The translations under genes were made by a program, and so were the position numbers. 64,000 nt of DNA from Bog-756 sp963696495 (GTDB taxonomy: Bacteria > Actinomycetota > Acidimicrobiia > Acidimicrobiales > RAAP-2), in NCBI GenBank assembly GCA_963696495.1, contig CAVOKJ010000006.1, positions 62,001 through 126,000 on the forward strand. Reading direction: 5' to 3'. The number at the start of each line of letters is the position of its first letter. The first letter of the stretch is position 1. Under the pieces are notes generated by a model that saw nothing but the letters and a program-made list of their open reading frames with translations, made no database searches and was not told the origin of the DNA. Positions 25,699-34,499 of this stretch are shown here, piece after piece.

Positions 25699-25725
25699 CG
25701 TCACATCGGTGATCGCTCGGGGGTC
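25699..25725 (+). promoter_or_regulatory. Candidate ECF41-dependent promoter of the sigma gene
   Basis: CGTCACA (25699-25705) and GGTC (25722-25725) are 16 bases apart, the same layout as the promoter facing it. This suggests autoregulation. Confidence 0.5.
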
Positions 25726-25759
25726 ATGGTGACGACCGCTTTCAGCGAGGATGGACGTG

Positions 25760-26644
25760 ATGGACGAGAACGACTGGCTGGCGGATCGATTCGAGGAGCA
25801 GAGGGTCCACCTGCGGGCGGTCGCCTACCGGATGCTGGGTTCCCTCACCGAGGCCGACGACGCACTCCAGGACGCCTGGGTGCGGGCCAGTCGAGCCGGG
25901 ACGGGCGACGTCGAGAACCTCGGTGGCTGGTTGACGACGATCGTCGCCCGCGTCTGTCTCAACATGCTCCGTTCGCGCCGAGTCCGTCAGGAGGGGTCCC
26001 TGGAGGCCAGCCTCCCCGACCCGGTACTGAGCCCGGTGGGGGAGCTCCGACCGGAGGAAGAGGCGCTGCTCGCCGACTCGGTCGGGCTGGCGCTCCTGGT
26101 CGTCCTGGATGCCCTGGCCCCCGCTGAGCGCCTGGCCTTCGTACTCCACGACATGTTCGAGGTGCCCTTCGACGAGATCGCCCCCATGGTGGGCCGATCC
26201 CCGACTGCGGCCCGGCAGTTGGCGAGCCGGGCACGGCGGCGGGTCAAGGGCGCCGAGATCCCCGACCCCGACCTCGCCCGTCAACGGGCGGTGGTCGACG
26301 CGTTCTTCACCGCTGCCCGCGGTGGTGACTTCGACGCACTGGTCGCCCTGCTCCACCCCGACGTCGTCCTGCGGGCCGACTTCGGACCGAGCCGGCCGGC
26401 GGCATCCATGGTGGTGCGCGGGGCCGCCGCCGTGGCCAGGCAGGCCCGTCTCGGCGCCAATCCGGCGGCCCTGCTCCATCCCGTGCTGATCAACGGGGCC
26501 GCCGGCGTCGTCATCACGCTGCAGGGGCAGCCGCATGGGGTCATGGCCTTCACCGTCGTCGACGGCCTGATCGCCGAGGTGGACGTCATCGCCGACCGTG
26601 ACCGCATCCGCAGGGTCGCCGCCGCCGTCCTCGGCGAGGGTTAG
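25760..26644 (+). CDS. ECF sigma factor of the ECF41/SigJ group with SnoaL-like C-terminal domain
   Basis: 294 residues from ATG 25760, with GAGGA eight bases upstream; ATG 25751 is in frame but overlaps that site. Sigma region 2 holds AYRMLGSLTEADDALQDAWVR and region 4 holds LHDMFEVPFDEIAPMVGRSPTAARQLASRARRR. From about residue 175 a SnoaL_2/NTF2 domain follows. In ECF41 it replaces the anti-sigma factor and tunes activity. The usual DGGGK motif of that domain is not seen; the site reads RADFGPSRPAAS. It probably activates its own gene and the facing AhpD-like gene. Confidence 0.88.
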   Translation: MDENDWLADRFEEQRVHLRAVAYRMLGSLTEADDALQDAWVRASRAGTGDVENLGGWLTTIVARVCLNMLRSRRVRQEGSLEASLPDPVLSPVGELRPEEEALLADSVGLALLVVLDALAPAERLAFVLHDMFEVPFDEIAPMVGRSPTAARQLASRARRRVKGAEIPDPDLARQRAVVDAFFTAARGGDFDALVALLHPDVVLRADFGPSRPAASMVVRGAAAVARQARLGANPAALLHPVLINGAAGVVITLQGQPHGVMAFTVVDGLIAEVDVIADRDRIRRVAAAVLGEG

Positions 26645-26781
26645 CCCACGGGGGCGGAGGAGCCGGGAGCCGAGGACGCCTCCCGGGGAACCACCGGGCG
26701 GCGAGATCCGGCAGGTGGAGGTCCGAGGGGTTCGAAGCGTCGCCCACCGGCATCCGGATGCCCGCCACTGCCGTACGTCCT

Positions 26782-27330
26782 TCAGAAGATGAACGGTACG
26801 AGCATCCTGGTCGACCGCTTGTACTGGGGGTACGAGTCGGGGAACCGACCGGCCATGAAGCGCTCCTCCACGAAGGCACTGAAGACGAAGTACACCCCGA
26901 GCAGCACCACGGCCACCAGCCAGTACAGGCTGACGGCGACGGCTGTGCCGATCGTCGCCAGCATGATCCCGGAGTAGATCGGGTGGCGGACGCGACGGTA
27001 CGGACCGGTCGTGACCAACTCCGGGTCGGCCTTCTCGGTCATCGGCATCCCCCAGTTCCGACCGAGATAGACCCTGGCCCAGACGGCCAAGGCCAACCCC
27101 GACAGGAAGAGGGCGAGACCGACGCCTTGCTGCCAGGGGCTGCGGGTCAGGTCGGAGTGCCCGAGCACTCGGGAGCGCAGCAACAGGAGGATGATGAGGA
27201 TGATGGCGACCCTGATGCCGGCCCAGCGGGCCCATGGCGTCCGACCCTCCTTCACCCCGCCGGCGGCGGCGATCCAGTAGATCCAGAAGGCCACCCACCC
27301 GATGAGGATGACGAGATCGACTCCATGCAT
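26782..27330 (-). CDS. Isoprenylcysteine carboxyl methyltransferase (ICMT)-family membrane protein
   Basis: 182 residues, ATG 27330, four or five hydrophobic segments. The family signature TTGPYRRVRHPIYSGIML binds S-adenosylmethionine, and the last helix is followed by EERFMAGRFPDSYPQYKRSTRML. Bacterial members (PEMT/ICMT superfamily) methylate lipids or unknown small targets at the membrane. The gene is convergent with the sigma gene and appears single. Confidence 0.85.
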   Translation of the reverse strand: MHGVDLVILIGWVAFWIYWIAAAGGVKEGRTPWARWAGIRVAIILIILLLLRSRVLGHSDLTRSPWQQGVGLALFLSGLALAVWARVYLGRNWGMPMTEKADPELVTTGPYRRVRHPIYSGIMLATIGTAVAVSLYWLVAVVLLGVYFVFSAFVEERFMAGRFPDSYPQYKRSTRMLVPFIF

Positions 27331-27472
27331 GTCACGACCCCCTACGCCGGCCCGACGTCCAGGTCGGCCCACGGCGTCCGCGCTTATGCCCCTCACCGCC
27401 CCGGAGCGCCGGGGCCCCCACTCTCACTGCATTCTGATCGAGATCGACCATCGCCCGCCGTAGGGTGATCCC

Positions 27473-27760
27473 ATGGAGTTCAGTCGGGAGCTGCGTGCCC
27501 ACGTGCTGTCCGGTGACATCACGGTGACGTTCCGCCTGTGGCAGCGGCCGCGGGCGAAGGCCGGCGGTCGCTACCGTGTGGAGGACGGCCAGATCGAGGT
27601 CGACTCGGTCGAACTGGTCCCGTTCTCCTCGATCGACGATTCCGACGTCGCCCGTTCCGGCGAGGCCGATCTCGAGGCCCTGCGGCGCCGCGCCGCCCAC
27701 GCCGGACCCATCCATGATGGGACGCTCCTCTACCGGGTCGAGTTCCACGTTGTCGGGTGA
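27473..27760 (+). CDS. Small ASCH/PUA-like domain protein
   Basis: 95 residues. The order VTFRLWQRPRAKAGGRYRV, then IEVDSVELVPFSSI and LLYRVEFHVVG, is the beta-rich pattern of ASCH-like proteins known in actinobacteria. This fold can bind RNA or nucleotides, but no function is established for this group. Confidence 0.65.
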   Translation: MEFSRELRAHVLSGDITVTFRLWQRPRAKAGGRYRVEDGQIEVDSVELVPFSSIDDSDVARSGEADLEALRRRAAHAGPIHDGTLLYRVEFHVVG

Positions 27761-27807
27761 GCCGAACGCCGGGCCCGTCGGCCCGGCGGTTCGGGGCGGG
27801 CTCGGCA

Positions 27808-28263
27808 TCACGGGGCCCAGCGGTCGTGGATGGCCGGGGCGCCCTCCTCGTTGTCATGGTCGGTCGAATCGAACGCTGAGAACCCGTGTCGCTCGTAGAA
27901 GCGGCGGGCGCCCCGATTGGAGGCAAACGTCCACAGGTCGAGTCCGGTCGGGTGGAGTTGTTTGGCCAGCACCAGGAGGGCTGACCCGGACCCCCGTCCG
28001 AACCAGTCGGGATCGACATAGAGCTGGTCGACCCAATGCCCGTCGAGCACCAGCAGACCCACGAGGTGACCGTCGCCGGAGGTGGCCACCCACACGTCCA
28101 GGGTCGGAAGCACGACCCCCGAGAACCATGCTCGGACCGCCTCCTCCGAATGCACGGGAGCTGGTATCGAGGGGATCGATGCGCTTCGTGAACGGAGCCA
28201 GACATGGGCGACGGCCGGTGCTTCGTCCACTTCCGCGGCCCGGATGCGGATCGGCTCTTCCAT
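27808..28263 (-). CDS. GNAT-family N-acetyltransferase
   Basis: 151 residues from ATG 28263. The fold is clear: RIRAAEVDEAPAVAHVW, then LVGLLVLDGHWVDQLYVDPDWFGRGSGSALL with the acetyl-CoA loop, and the C-terminal RFYERHGFSAF. The acceptor is unknown. It is convergent with the ASCH-type gene and divergent from the VOC gene. Confidence 0.88.
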   Translation of the reverse strand: MEEPIRIRAAEVDEAPAVAHVWLRSRSASIPSIPAPVHSEEAVRAWFSGVVLPTLDVWVATSGDGHLVGLLVLDGHWVDQLYVDPDWFGRGSGSALLVLAKQLHPTGLDLWTFASNRGARRFYERHGFSAFDSTDHDNEEGAPAIHDRWAP

Positions 28264-28372
28264 GCACAGAGTCTCTCTCGACCGACGCCGATCCTGGAGC
28301 ATCATCGCCCCGATGCCGCCCTCCCGGTGGGCGAGGGTTGATGGACGAGGGCTCCTTCACCAAGATGTGCGT

Positions 28373-28747
28373 ATGACGATCACGAAGGTCCAACTGCTCT
28401 CCCTGCCGGTCGCGGACCTGGACCGGTCCCGGGACTTCTACGTCGACGTCCTCGGCTTCGAGCTGCTCGCTGACACGCAGATGGGTCCGGACAGGCGATG
28501 GGTGCAGGTGGCCCCACCGGGCGGTGCCACGTCCATCGCCCTCGTGACCTGGTTCCCGACCATGCCGGCCGGCTCCACCAAGGGGACGGTGTTGGAGACC
28601 GATGATCTGGACGGTGACATCGCCGTCCTCGAAGGTCGGGGTGTCACGATCGATGGTCAGATCCAAGAGATGCCCTGGGGGCGATTTGTGACGTTTGACG
28701 ACCCCGATGGCAACGGACTCGTGCTGCAGGCCACGGCGCTTCCCTAG
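28373..28747 (+). CDS. VOC-family (glyoxalase/bleomycin-resistance-like) protein
   Basis: 124 residues from ATG 28373, the usual length for one VOC unit of two beta-alpha-beta-beta-beta modules. It begins VQLLSLPVADLDRSRDFYVDVLGFEL and ends FDDPDGNGLVLQA with the conserved metal-site region. Such proteins are metal-dependent dioxygenases, isomerases or drug-binding proteins. There is no context to choose between them. Confidence 0.87.
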   Translation: MTITKVQLLSLPVADLDRSRDFYVDVLGFELLADTQMGPDRRWVQVAPPGGATSIALVTWFPTMPAGSTKGTVLETDDLDGDIAVLEGRGVTIDGQIQEMPWGRFVTFDDPDGNGLVLQATALP

Positions 28748-28903
28748 TGGCTGCGACCGCCGTGTCGGCGCTGGTTGCCGTGCCCCCCGGATCCCGACGC
28801 CGACGGCCCGAGGCCGGAGCCCGCAGCCGCACCGATGAGTTCTCGAAGGTCCTGGCGTCCTTCGTGCGGACTGGAGAGTGACTTGCTAGGACAGGAGGTT
28901 CAT

Positions 28904-29173
28904 GTGGACAAGACGTTTCGGGCCAAACTGCAGAAGAGTTCCGGCAAGGGCGGCTGGACGTACGTCGTGATGGACGGATCGGCCGAGTACTTCGGGACCC
29001 GGGGTCTGGTCAAGGTCAAGGGAACGGTGGACGACCAGCCGTTCCAGAGCTCCTTCATGGCGCTGGGCGACGGCACCCACAAATTGCCCATCAAGGCGGA
29101 TATCCGCAGAAGGATTGGCAAGGCCGAAGGCGATGTCGTGACGGTCCATCTGACGGAGCGGTTGCCGAGGTAA
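28904..29173 (+). CDS. DUF1905 domain protein
   Basis: 89 residues. GTG 28904 is preceded by AGGAGG at 28893-28898. The sequence FRAKLQKSSGKGGWTYVVMD, then FGTRGLVKVKGTVDDQPFQSSFM and KADIRRRIGKAEGDVVTVHL, is characteristic of DUF1905, a small beta-barrel sometimes fused to YdeI-like domains. No enzymatic function is known. Confidence 0.8.
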   Translation: MDKTFRAKLQKSSGKGGWTYVVMDGSAEYFGTRGLVKVKGTVDDQPFQSSFMALGDGTHKLPIKADIRRRIGKAEGDVVTVHLTERLPR

Positions 29174-29312
29174 CGCGCACTGGCGCACGCCGGGCCCTGG
29201 TACCGGCCCGACCCGCGGCGACCAGCTCGGCCACGTCGTCCTTCGACTTCAGACAGAACGAGCAGGATGCGGTGACGCCCTCTTCGGTGAAGCCCCCTTC
29301 GGCGACCGGCAC
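29091..29312 (-). CDS. Doubtful small ORF with a CxxC pair
   Basis: 73 codons from GTG 29312, with GGGAG nearby upstream. The N-terminus ASCSFCLKSKDDVAELVAAG resembles the first half of a ClpX-type zinc finger. The second cysteine pair is not in the expected place and the C-terminus is low-complexity. Its 3' end overlaps the convergent DUF1905 gene by about 80 bases. It may be a decayed gene or chance. Confidence 0.2.
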   Translation of the reverse strand: MPVAEGGFTEEGVTASCSFCLKSKDDVAELVAAGRAGTRARRAPVRVTSATAPSDGPSRHRLRPCQSFCGYPP

Positions 29313-29505
29313 GGGCCACTCCCTTCGATGCCGGCCTTCCGTTGTCGGGAGAAGACCTACAACGTCAGGCTTCTCCTGACACGCGGTAGTTGGCCCACCA
29401 CCCACCGGTGGATCCTGAGGTCCGGGCCGGCGAACCATGGAATCATGGTGGCGTTCGTCGGGGACGGGATGGCGGGGCGGTCGGCTCGCCGGGGAGGGCA
29501 GGCAC
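29174..29505. other. 332-bp gap between DUF1905 and methyltransferase genes
   Basis: Apart from the doubtful minus-strand CxxC ORF I see no coding signal, no strong hairpin and no repeat here. The last 30 bases carry the ribosome-binding region of the methyltransferase gene. Confidence 0.5.
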
Positions 29506-30336
29506 ATGGCCGAAGTGCAGCGGTGGCAGGACATCGACCCGGATCCGAACGACCGGGCCAACATCATCGCCCGCCGTGACGCCCTGAACCGGGCATTCGT
29601 GGTGGAGCAGCGGACCCGCGCCGAGATCATCATCGACCTCTGCCGGGACCGCAAGGTCATCGACATCGGCTGCGTCAGTCATCAGGCGTCGAAGATCGAC
29701 GACGAGAAGTGGCTGCACGGGAAGATCGTCAGCGTGGCGTCCGAATGCCTCGGTGTGGACATCGACCGACCCGGCGTCGAGGCGATGCTCGAGCGGGGAT
29801 TCGACGTCCTGCTCGCCGACGTCACCGGAGACCTGTCAGCCCTCGAGGCCCGCGGACCCTTCGACGTCATGGTCGCCGGCGAGATCATCGAGCATCTCGG
29901 CAATCCCGAGGCGCTCTTGCTCGCCGCACGCGCCCTCTTGAAGGCTGACGGGAAACTGATCATCACGACACCCAATCCGTTTGCTCCCTGGCGGGCCTTC
30001 GCCGGCATGCGCCGGCAGGTGTGGGAGAACGTGGATCACGTCCTCATGGTCTTCCCGTCAGGGATGGTGGAGTTGGCCGAACGCTGTGGGTTCAGGGTGA
30101 CAACCGCCACGACGGTAGGGGGGCGCCGACTGTTCATGGAGTTCCCCGGTGCATTCCGCGTTCTGGCCGGGATGGTGGGGCGTGCGCTGCAGCGCAAGAT
30201 GAACGGGCCGGGTTCACTCGGGGTCTCCTATCCTGCGGGATACATGAGCCCCTCTGTCGCGCACTACGTTCAGCGCCTCGCCCCCATGGGCCAGCTCAAT
30301 GAGAAGTCCGTCTACGTGCTCGAACCGTGCACCTAG
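29506..30336 (+). CDS. SAM-dependent methyltransferase
   Basis: 276 residues, ATG 29506 after GGGGAGGGCAGGCAC. Motif I is degenerate (KVIDIGCVSHQ), and the acidic residue after strand 2 is in CLGVDIDRPG. The VMVAGEIIEHLGNPEALL segment with GKLIITTPNPF is typical of Methyltransf_23/class I enzymes that act on lipids, quinones or sugars. The C-terminal part carries a possible amphipathic segment. The substrate is unknown. Confidence 0.82.
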   Translation: MAEVQRWQDIDPDPNDRANIIARRDALNRAFVVEQRTRAEIIIDLCRDRKVIDIGCVSHQASKIDDEKWLHGKIVSVASECLGVDIDRPGVEAMLERGFDVLLADVTGDLSALEARGPFDVMVAGEIIEHLGNPEALLLAARALLKADGKLIITTPNPFAPWRAFAGMRRQVWENVDHVLMVFPSGMVELAERCGFRVTTATTVGGRRLFMEFPGAFRVLAGMVGRALQRKMNGPGSLGVSYPAGYMSPSVAHYVQRLAPMGQLNEKSVYVLEPCT

Positions 30337-30403
30337 GGCGCCGTGGCGCCGCTCGGCCGTCGCAACCCATACCGGATACGGTCCCGGTCGACTCCGTCCG
30401 CGC

Positions 30404-30715
30404 CTATCGCCTGGTGATCGACGACCGCCCCCGGGTGGACGCAGCGGCGCGGTCTCGAGCCGCCTGGCGACCTCGCTGCCAGTGCTCCTCGCCGTCCTCG
30501 ATGAGCCGTGTCCGAAGATCCCCCTCGGCCTGTGACCCGTCGGCGGTCGGCTGGGCCAGACCCGACAGCATCTTCATGACGGGCATGTACTCGTCGTCGG
30601 GGAGCACTCTGGCCAGGGCCAGGCACATCGCCTCTCGTCGGTCGGACACGCCGGCCTCCCGGTTCATGGCGTACTCGGTGTAGAACCGGTCGAGGACGGC
30701 GGTCAGCATAACCAT
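30404..30715 (-). CDS. Hypothetical small protein
   Basis: 103 codons from ATG 30715 (MVMLTAVLDRFYTEY); an ATG at 30775 would add 20 residues. The product is charged, mostly helical and Arg-rich at the C-terminus. I do not recognise a domain. It is convergent with the methyltransferase gene. Coding status is likely but not certain. Confidence 0.45.
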   Translation of the reverse strand: MVMLTAVLDRFYTEYAMNREAGVSDRREAMCLALARVLPDDEYMPVMKMLSGLAQPTADGSQAEGDLRTRLIEDGEEHWQRGRQAARDRAAASTRGRSSITRR

Positions 30716-31053
30716 TGTCTCCGTGGCGGGTGGAGACGCGTCGGACCGGGGTGAACGATTCCGCCAAATGTTCATATGGGTCCTATCGGCACCATCGGCG
30801 GCCGGGCTTTAGCTCCCGGGGGCGCATCGATGACCCCAGCCTCGGATTCCTGGTCATGTGGACCTCCGACCGGGCCGGCGGCGGCCGGCGATCCTGTGGT
30901 CCTGGCCGTCGAACGGGGTCGCACCCGATGCCGGCCCCTCCACCCGCGGTCACCCCCCTCTACCCCCGGTCACCCCTGTCTGCCTGCGATTCCGCACGAG
31001 CGATCTCCTGAGTCGGCCCGATCAGGGCCCGCCCGATTTGTGACCGGGTGCCG

Positions 31054-31500
31054 CTAGAGACGCTTCTCCATCAGGACGCGACGGTAGCCGTCTTCGGTGA
31101 GCCTGGCGATCTCGCGGTAGCCGACGTGCTCGTAGAACGAGATGTTCTCCGTCATCACCTCATTGGTGTAGAGCTCGAGCCGGGCGATCCCTCCTTCTCG
31201 AGCCGAACGTTCGGCAAAGTCCAACAGCTGTCGACCGATTCCCATGCCCTGCACCGCGGGATGGGCGGCCAGATTGTCGACGTGGAGCGTGTCGCCCTCC
31301 TCGGTCAGCGTCACCATCCCGACCACCGGCTCGCCGATGACCCACAGGCTCCCGCCCTCGACGAGGGCTGCGTAGTCCTCGCCCATGGGAGCGGGCGGCC
31401 GATCCATGCGAGGGAGGTACTTCTCATAGGCCGCCCACGCCAGGGATCGGACCGCCGGCAGGTCCGACGTCAGCGCGGGCCGAACCCGGGAATCACCCAC
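31054..31500 (-). CDS. GNAT-family N-acetyltransferase
   Basis: 148 residues. RVRPALTSDLPAVRSLAWAAYEKYLPRM is the first strand-helix pair. LHVDNLAAHPAVQGMGIGRQLLDFAE carries the acetyl-CoA loop, and RLELYTNEVMTENISFYEHVGYREI closes the fold. It resembles environmental GNATs that acetylate small amines. The acceptor is unknown. Confidence 0.9.
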   Translation of the reverse strand: MGDSRVRPALTSDLPAVRSLAWAAYEKYLPRMDRPPAPMGEDYAALVEGGSLWVIGEPVVGMVTLTEEGDTLHVDNLAAHPAVQGMGIGRQLLDFAERSAREGGIARLELYTNEVMTENISFYEHVGYREIARLTEDGYRRVLMEKRL

Positions 31501-31687
31501 ATCCCCAGTGTGACTCCCGGCCCGTCCGGGGCGCTGGACCCCGCTCGGGCACGGGTTCGGGATGGGAACACGACGGCGCCGAGGCAGAGTTCGAGGCCAC
31601 CCGCTACTGTCGCAGCAACTGACGGAGATGATCGCTCAGGGAGCGAGGGGCCCACGTGGTCCCCTGGGCCCGGGTTGGAGAGCAACG

Positions 31688-33580
31688 GTGGATTCCGACG
31701 AGGTCGTGGCACGCGTGGGCACGTCCGAGGAGGACCCCACCGTGGTCGGGGCCACGGGCTTCGATCCACCGGAGCGATCGGTCGATCGATGGGGGATCAG
31801 TCCCCAACGGGTCCTGCTCGCCGTCATCGCCGGCCTCGCCGGGCTCTCCTACGCCTGGGGCATCAGCCAGGATGCGCTCGAGCCCTTCTATGCCGCGGCG
31901 GTGCGGAGCATGGCCGCCAACTGGCACAACTTCTTCTTCGGTTCCTTCGATCCGGCGGGGACGGTCACCCTCGACAAACTGCCCGGTGCCTTCTGGATCC
32001 AGGCGCTGTCGGTCCGCGCCTTCGGCTACCACACCTGGGCCATCGTCCTGCCCCAGGTCGTCGCGGGGGTCCTGAGCGTCCTGTTCCTCTATCGTGCGGT
32101 GAACCGTCTGCGGGGAACGACGGCGGCACTCGTCGCTGCGGCCATCCTCGCCGCCAGTCCCGCAGCCGTCGGGCTCGACCGCGGCAACATCGCCGACACC
32201 GCCATGACGCTCTTCCTCGTCCTGGCGGCTGACGCCGTCTCGGCCGCCATCGTGTCGGGTCGACAGCGGTATCTCGTGTACGCCGGCGTGTGGGTCGGGG
32301 TCGCCTTCCAGGCCAAGATGCTCGAGGCGTGGCTGGTGCTACCGGCGTTCGGACTCGCCTACCTGTTCGGCCGCTCGGACGGATGGGCCCGCAAGCTGCG
32401 ACAGGTGGCCATTGCCGGGCTGGTCGCCGGGGTGGTGTCCCTCTCGTGGATGGCCGTCGTGACGCTGACGCCGGCCCACGACCGTCCCTATGTGGACGGG
32501 AGCCAGAACAACTCCGTCTTCGAGCAGGTGTTCGTCTACGACGGCTTCGGCCGGACCAGCCAGCAGGCGGCCTTCCAGCAGTTCCTCGGCGGTGTGCCCA
32601 TCGACCCGGAGGTGCTCGACGGGCCACCGCCGGCATGGAACCGGCTCGTCCAGGGCGATCTCGGCCGCGACACCGGGTGGCTGCTGCCTGCCGCGCTCGC
32701 CGTCGGCGTGGGTGGACTGTTCACCCGTCGCCGGGCCTACTTCATCCTCTGGGCCGGATGGCTGGTCCCGATGGTCCTGGTCTTCTCGGACGTGTTCATC
32801 ATGCACGCCTACTACACCGCGGCCCTCGCTCCGCCGATGGCGGCGATCCTGGGTGCTGGGACTGCCGGCCTCTGGGAATCCCGGACCGAGACACGATCGG
32901 TGGCCATGCGGCGGTGCGGGGCAGCCGGCCTGGTGGTAGCCGGCACGGTCGGCTACGGCATCTGGTTGACCCGATCGTCGGGTGCGAGCGCGCCGACCTG
33001 GCTCGGGCCACTGGCGGCATCCGTCGCTGTCGCCGCCGTCCTCCTCCTGGCCGCCTCGGCCACCGCCTGGTCCCGCCGATGGCTCCTCGCCCTGGCGCTC
33101 ATGGCCAGCACCGCCGCCATCCTGGTGATTCCAGCTTCCGGCGCCGTGCTCCTCGCCAGCGATCATCAGGGGTTTTCGAGCACCCCGTTCGAATCGAAGA
33201 AGACATCGGCGCTCTACGACGCCCTGCTCGGACTGTCATCGGGCAAGGTGTTCTCGTCGATCCTCCCCGTATTCGAGAAGCTGCAGGGTGGATCCCCCTA
33301 CGTCATGGCCGTCTACACCTCGGCGGTCGCATCGGAATTCATCTCTGCCAGCGGGAAGGAGTTCCTCCCCATCGGCGGCTTCACCGGCTCCATTCCCGAG
33401 CCGACGGTGAATCAACTCAAGGGCATGATCCGAGCGGGCAAGTTCCACCTCGTGCTCCTGACCGGGGGCCGGGACCCGCGCCTCACCTGGATCGGCACCC
33501 ACTGCCAACATGCAGGTCCGGGTGGCGGGACCGTCGGACTCTTCCTCTGCTCGCCGAAGGACGCCACCGGCGCCAGCTGA
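31688..33580 (+). CDS. GT39/PMT-type membrane glycosyltransferase
   Basis: 630 residues. GTG 31688 has GGAGAG seven bases upstream; longer in-frame starts add only low-complexity residues. About 11 to 12 hydrophobic helices follow, with the periplasmic SQDALEPFYAAAVRSM loop, DKLPGAFWIQALSVRAFG and the SQNNSVFEQVFVYDGFGR motif of the ArnT/YkcB-like group. A soluble C-terminal domain of about 130 residues ends the protein. It transfers a sugar from a polyprenyl phosphate to a protein or envelope glycolipid outside the membrane. The acceptor is not known. Confidence 0.87.
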   Translation: MDSDEVVARVGTSEEDPTVVGATGFDPPERSVDRWGISPQRVLLAVIAGLAGLSYAWGISQDALEPFYAAAVRSMAANWHNFFFGSFDPAGTVTLDKLPGAFWIQALSVRAFGYHTWAIVLPQVVAGVLSVLFLYRAVNRLRGTTAALVAAAILAASPAAVGLDRGNIADTAMTLFLVLAADAVSAAIVSGRQRYLVYAGVWVGVAFQAKMLEAWLVLPAFGLAYLFGRSDGWARKLRQVAIAGLVAGVVSLSWMAVVTLTPAHDRPYVDGSQNNSVFEQVFVYDGFGRTSQQAAFQQFLGGVPIDPEVLDGPPPAWNRLVQGDLGRDTGWLLPAALAVGVGGLFTRRRAYFILWAGWLVPMVLVFSDVFIMHAYYTAALAPPMAAILGAGTAGLWESRTETRSVAMRRCGAAGLVVAGTVGYGIWLTRSSGASAPTWLGPLAASVAVAAVLLLAASATAWSRRWLLALALMASTAAILVIPASGAVLLASDHQGFSSTPFESKKTSALYDALLGLSSGKVFSSILPVFEKLQGGSPYVMAVYTSAVASEFISASGKEFLPIGGFTGSIPEPTVNQLKGMIRAGKFHLVLLTGGRDPRLTWIGTHCQHAGPGGGTVGLFLCSPKDATGAS

Positions 33581-33584
33581 ACAA

Positions 33585-34388
33585 CTAGGTGAAGTCGGAA
33601 CCACCGTCGACGTTGATGTTGGCACCCGTCATGTACGTGTTGCGGGCTGATGCGGCGAAGGCGATCACGGGGCCGATCTCCTTGGGGTCCCCGGCGCGGT
33701 GCAGATGGACCGGGTGTCCGAAGTCCCGGGTGATGTAGCGCATGACGTCGTAGAGATCCTCTTCGTCGACGTCGGGAAGCGGGCGGAGGGCGTTCTTGAA
33801 CGACTCGGACACGTAGGTGCCGGGGCTCACGGTATTGACCAGGATCCCGTCGTCGGCCAGGGACATCGACAGATTCTTGGTGAGGCTCGTCAGGGCATTT
33901 TTGGCTGCGGTGTAGGCCACCAGCGACGCTGACTGTCGTTTGGTGGACATGGCCGAAACATTGACGATGCGGGCCCACTCGGCCTTGCGGAGGAGCGGCA
34001 GGGCCGCTCGGATGGTGCGCACCGAGCTCAGCGCGATCCCGTTCAACACGGCCAGCCACTCGGCATCGGTGTACTCCTCGAATCCCTTGATGCCGACCGG
34101 GAACGGCCCGGCGGCATTGACCAGGGCGTTGCAGTGCCCCCAGCGTTCACCGACCTGGCGGAAGGCCGCGTCCACGGACTCCTGGTCGAGCAGGTCCGTC
34201 CGGAGTCCGACGGCGTCGGGGGCGCCCTGTGCCCGCAGGGATTCGGCGGTGTCCTCCAACGCCTGCTTCGTTCGGGCCAGGACGGCGACCCGCGCCCCGT
34301 CGCCGGCAAAGCAGTCCGCCGCCGCTCGGCCCATTCCGGTGGTCCCCCCCGCCACGACGACGACGGCATTCGACAGGCCAAGATCCAT
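33585..34388 (-). CDS. SDR family oxidoreductase
   Basis: 267 residues from ATG 34388. It has GGTTGMG (14-20), NAAG, VSAMSTKRQSASLVAYTAAK with Ser, Tyr and Lys, and the tail TYMTGANINVDGGSDF. A classical SDR but with a GGTTGMG loop in place of TGASxGIG. Its promoter region holds the inverted repeat TTACAGA-N10-TCTGTAA. The same spacing occurs at the P450/TetR promoter, so it likely belongs to that regulon. It may oxidise the alcohol made by the P450. Confidence 0.9.
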   Translation of the reverse strand: MDLGLSNAVVVVAGGTTGMGRAAADCFAGDGARVAVLARTKQALEDTAESLRAQGAPDAVGLRTDLLDQESVDAAFRQVGERWGHCNALVNAAGPFPVGIKGFEEYTDAEWLAVLNGIALSSVRTIRAALPLLRKAEWARIVNVSAMSTKRQSASLVAYTAAKNALTSLTKNLSMSLADDGILVNTVSPGTYVSESFKNALRPLPDVDEEDLYDVMRYITRDFGHPVHLHRAGDPKEIGPVIAFAASARNTYMTGANINVDGGSDFT

Positions 34389-34426
34389 GGTCTCTCCCCG
34401 GTTGCGGATGTTCCTCACGGCCGAGC

Positions 34427-34450
34427 TTACAGAGTGGTAGCTATCTGTAA
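34427..34450. promoter_or_regulatory. Inverted repeat TTACAGA-N10-TCTGTAA (operator 1)
   Basis: Seven-base arms at 34427-34433 and 34444-34450 lie 39 bases before the SDR start. Geometry and core match the repeat at 35806-35829. Confidence 0.6.
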
Positions 34451-34499
34451 CGGCGACGGGTGCGCCGACCCGGGGCGCCCCGGTCGCGCTGGCGGCGCC

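Noticed and set aside
25012..25741. A longer minus-strand start at 25704 for the AhpD-like gene
   Set aside because: It would translate the two candidate promoters and lacks a ribosome-binding site; ATG 25494 has GAGGA in place.
30776..31053. A possible tRNA or small RNA in the 278-bp gap
   Set aside because: No cloverleaf, CCA end or strong stem could be made; only short CGGTCACCCC repeats are seen.
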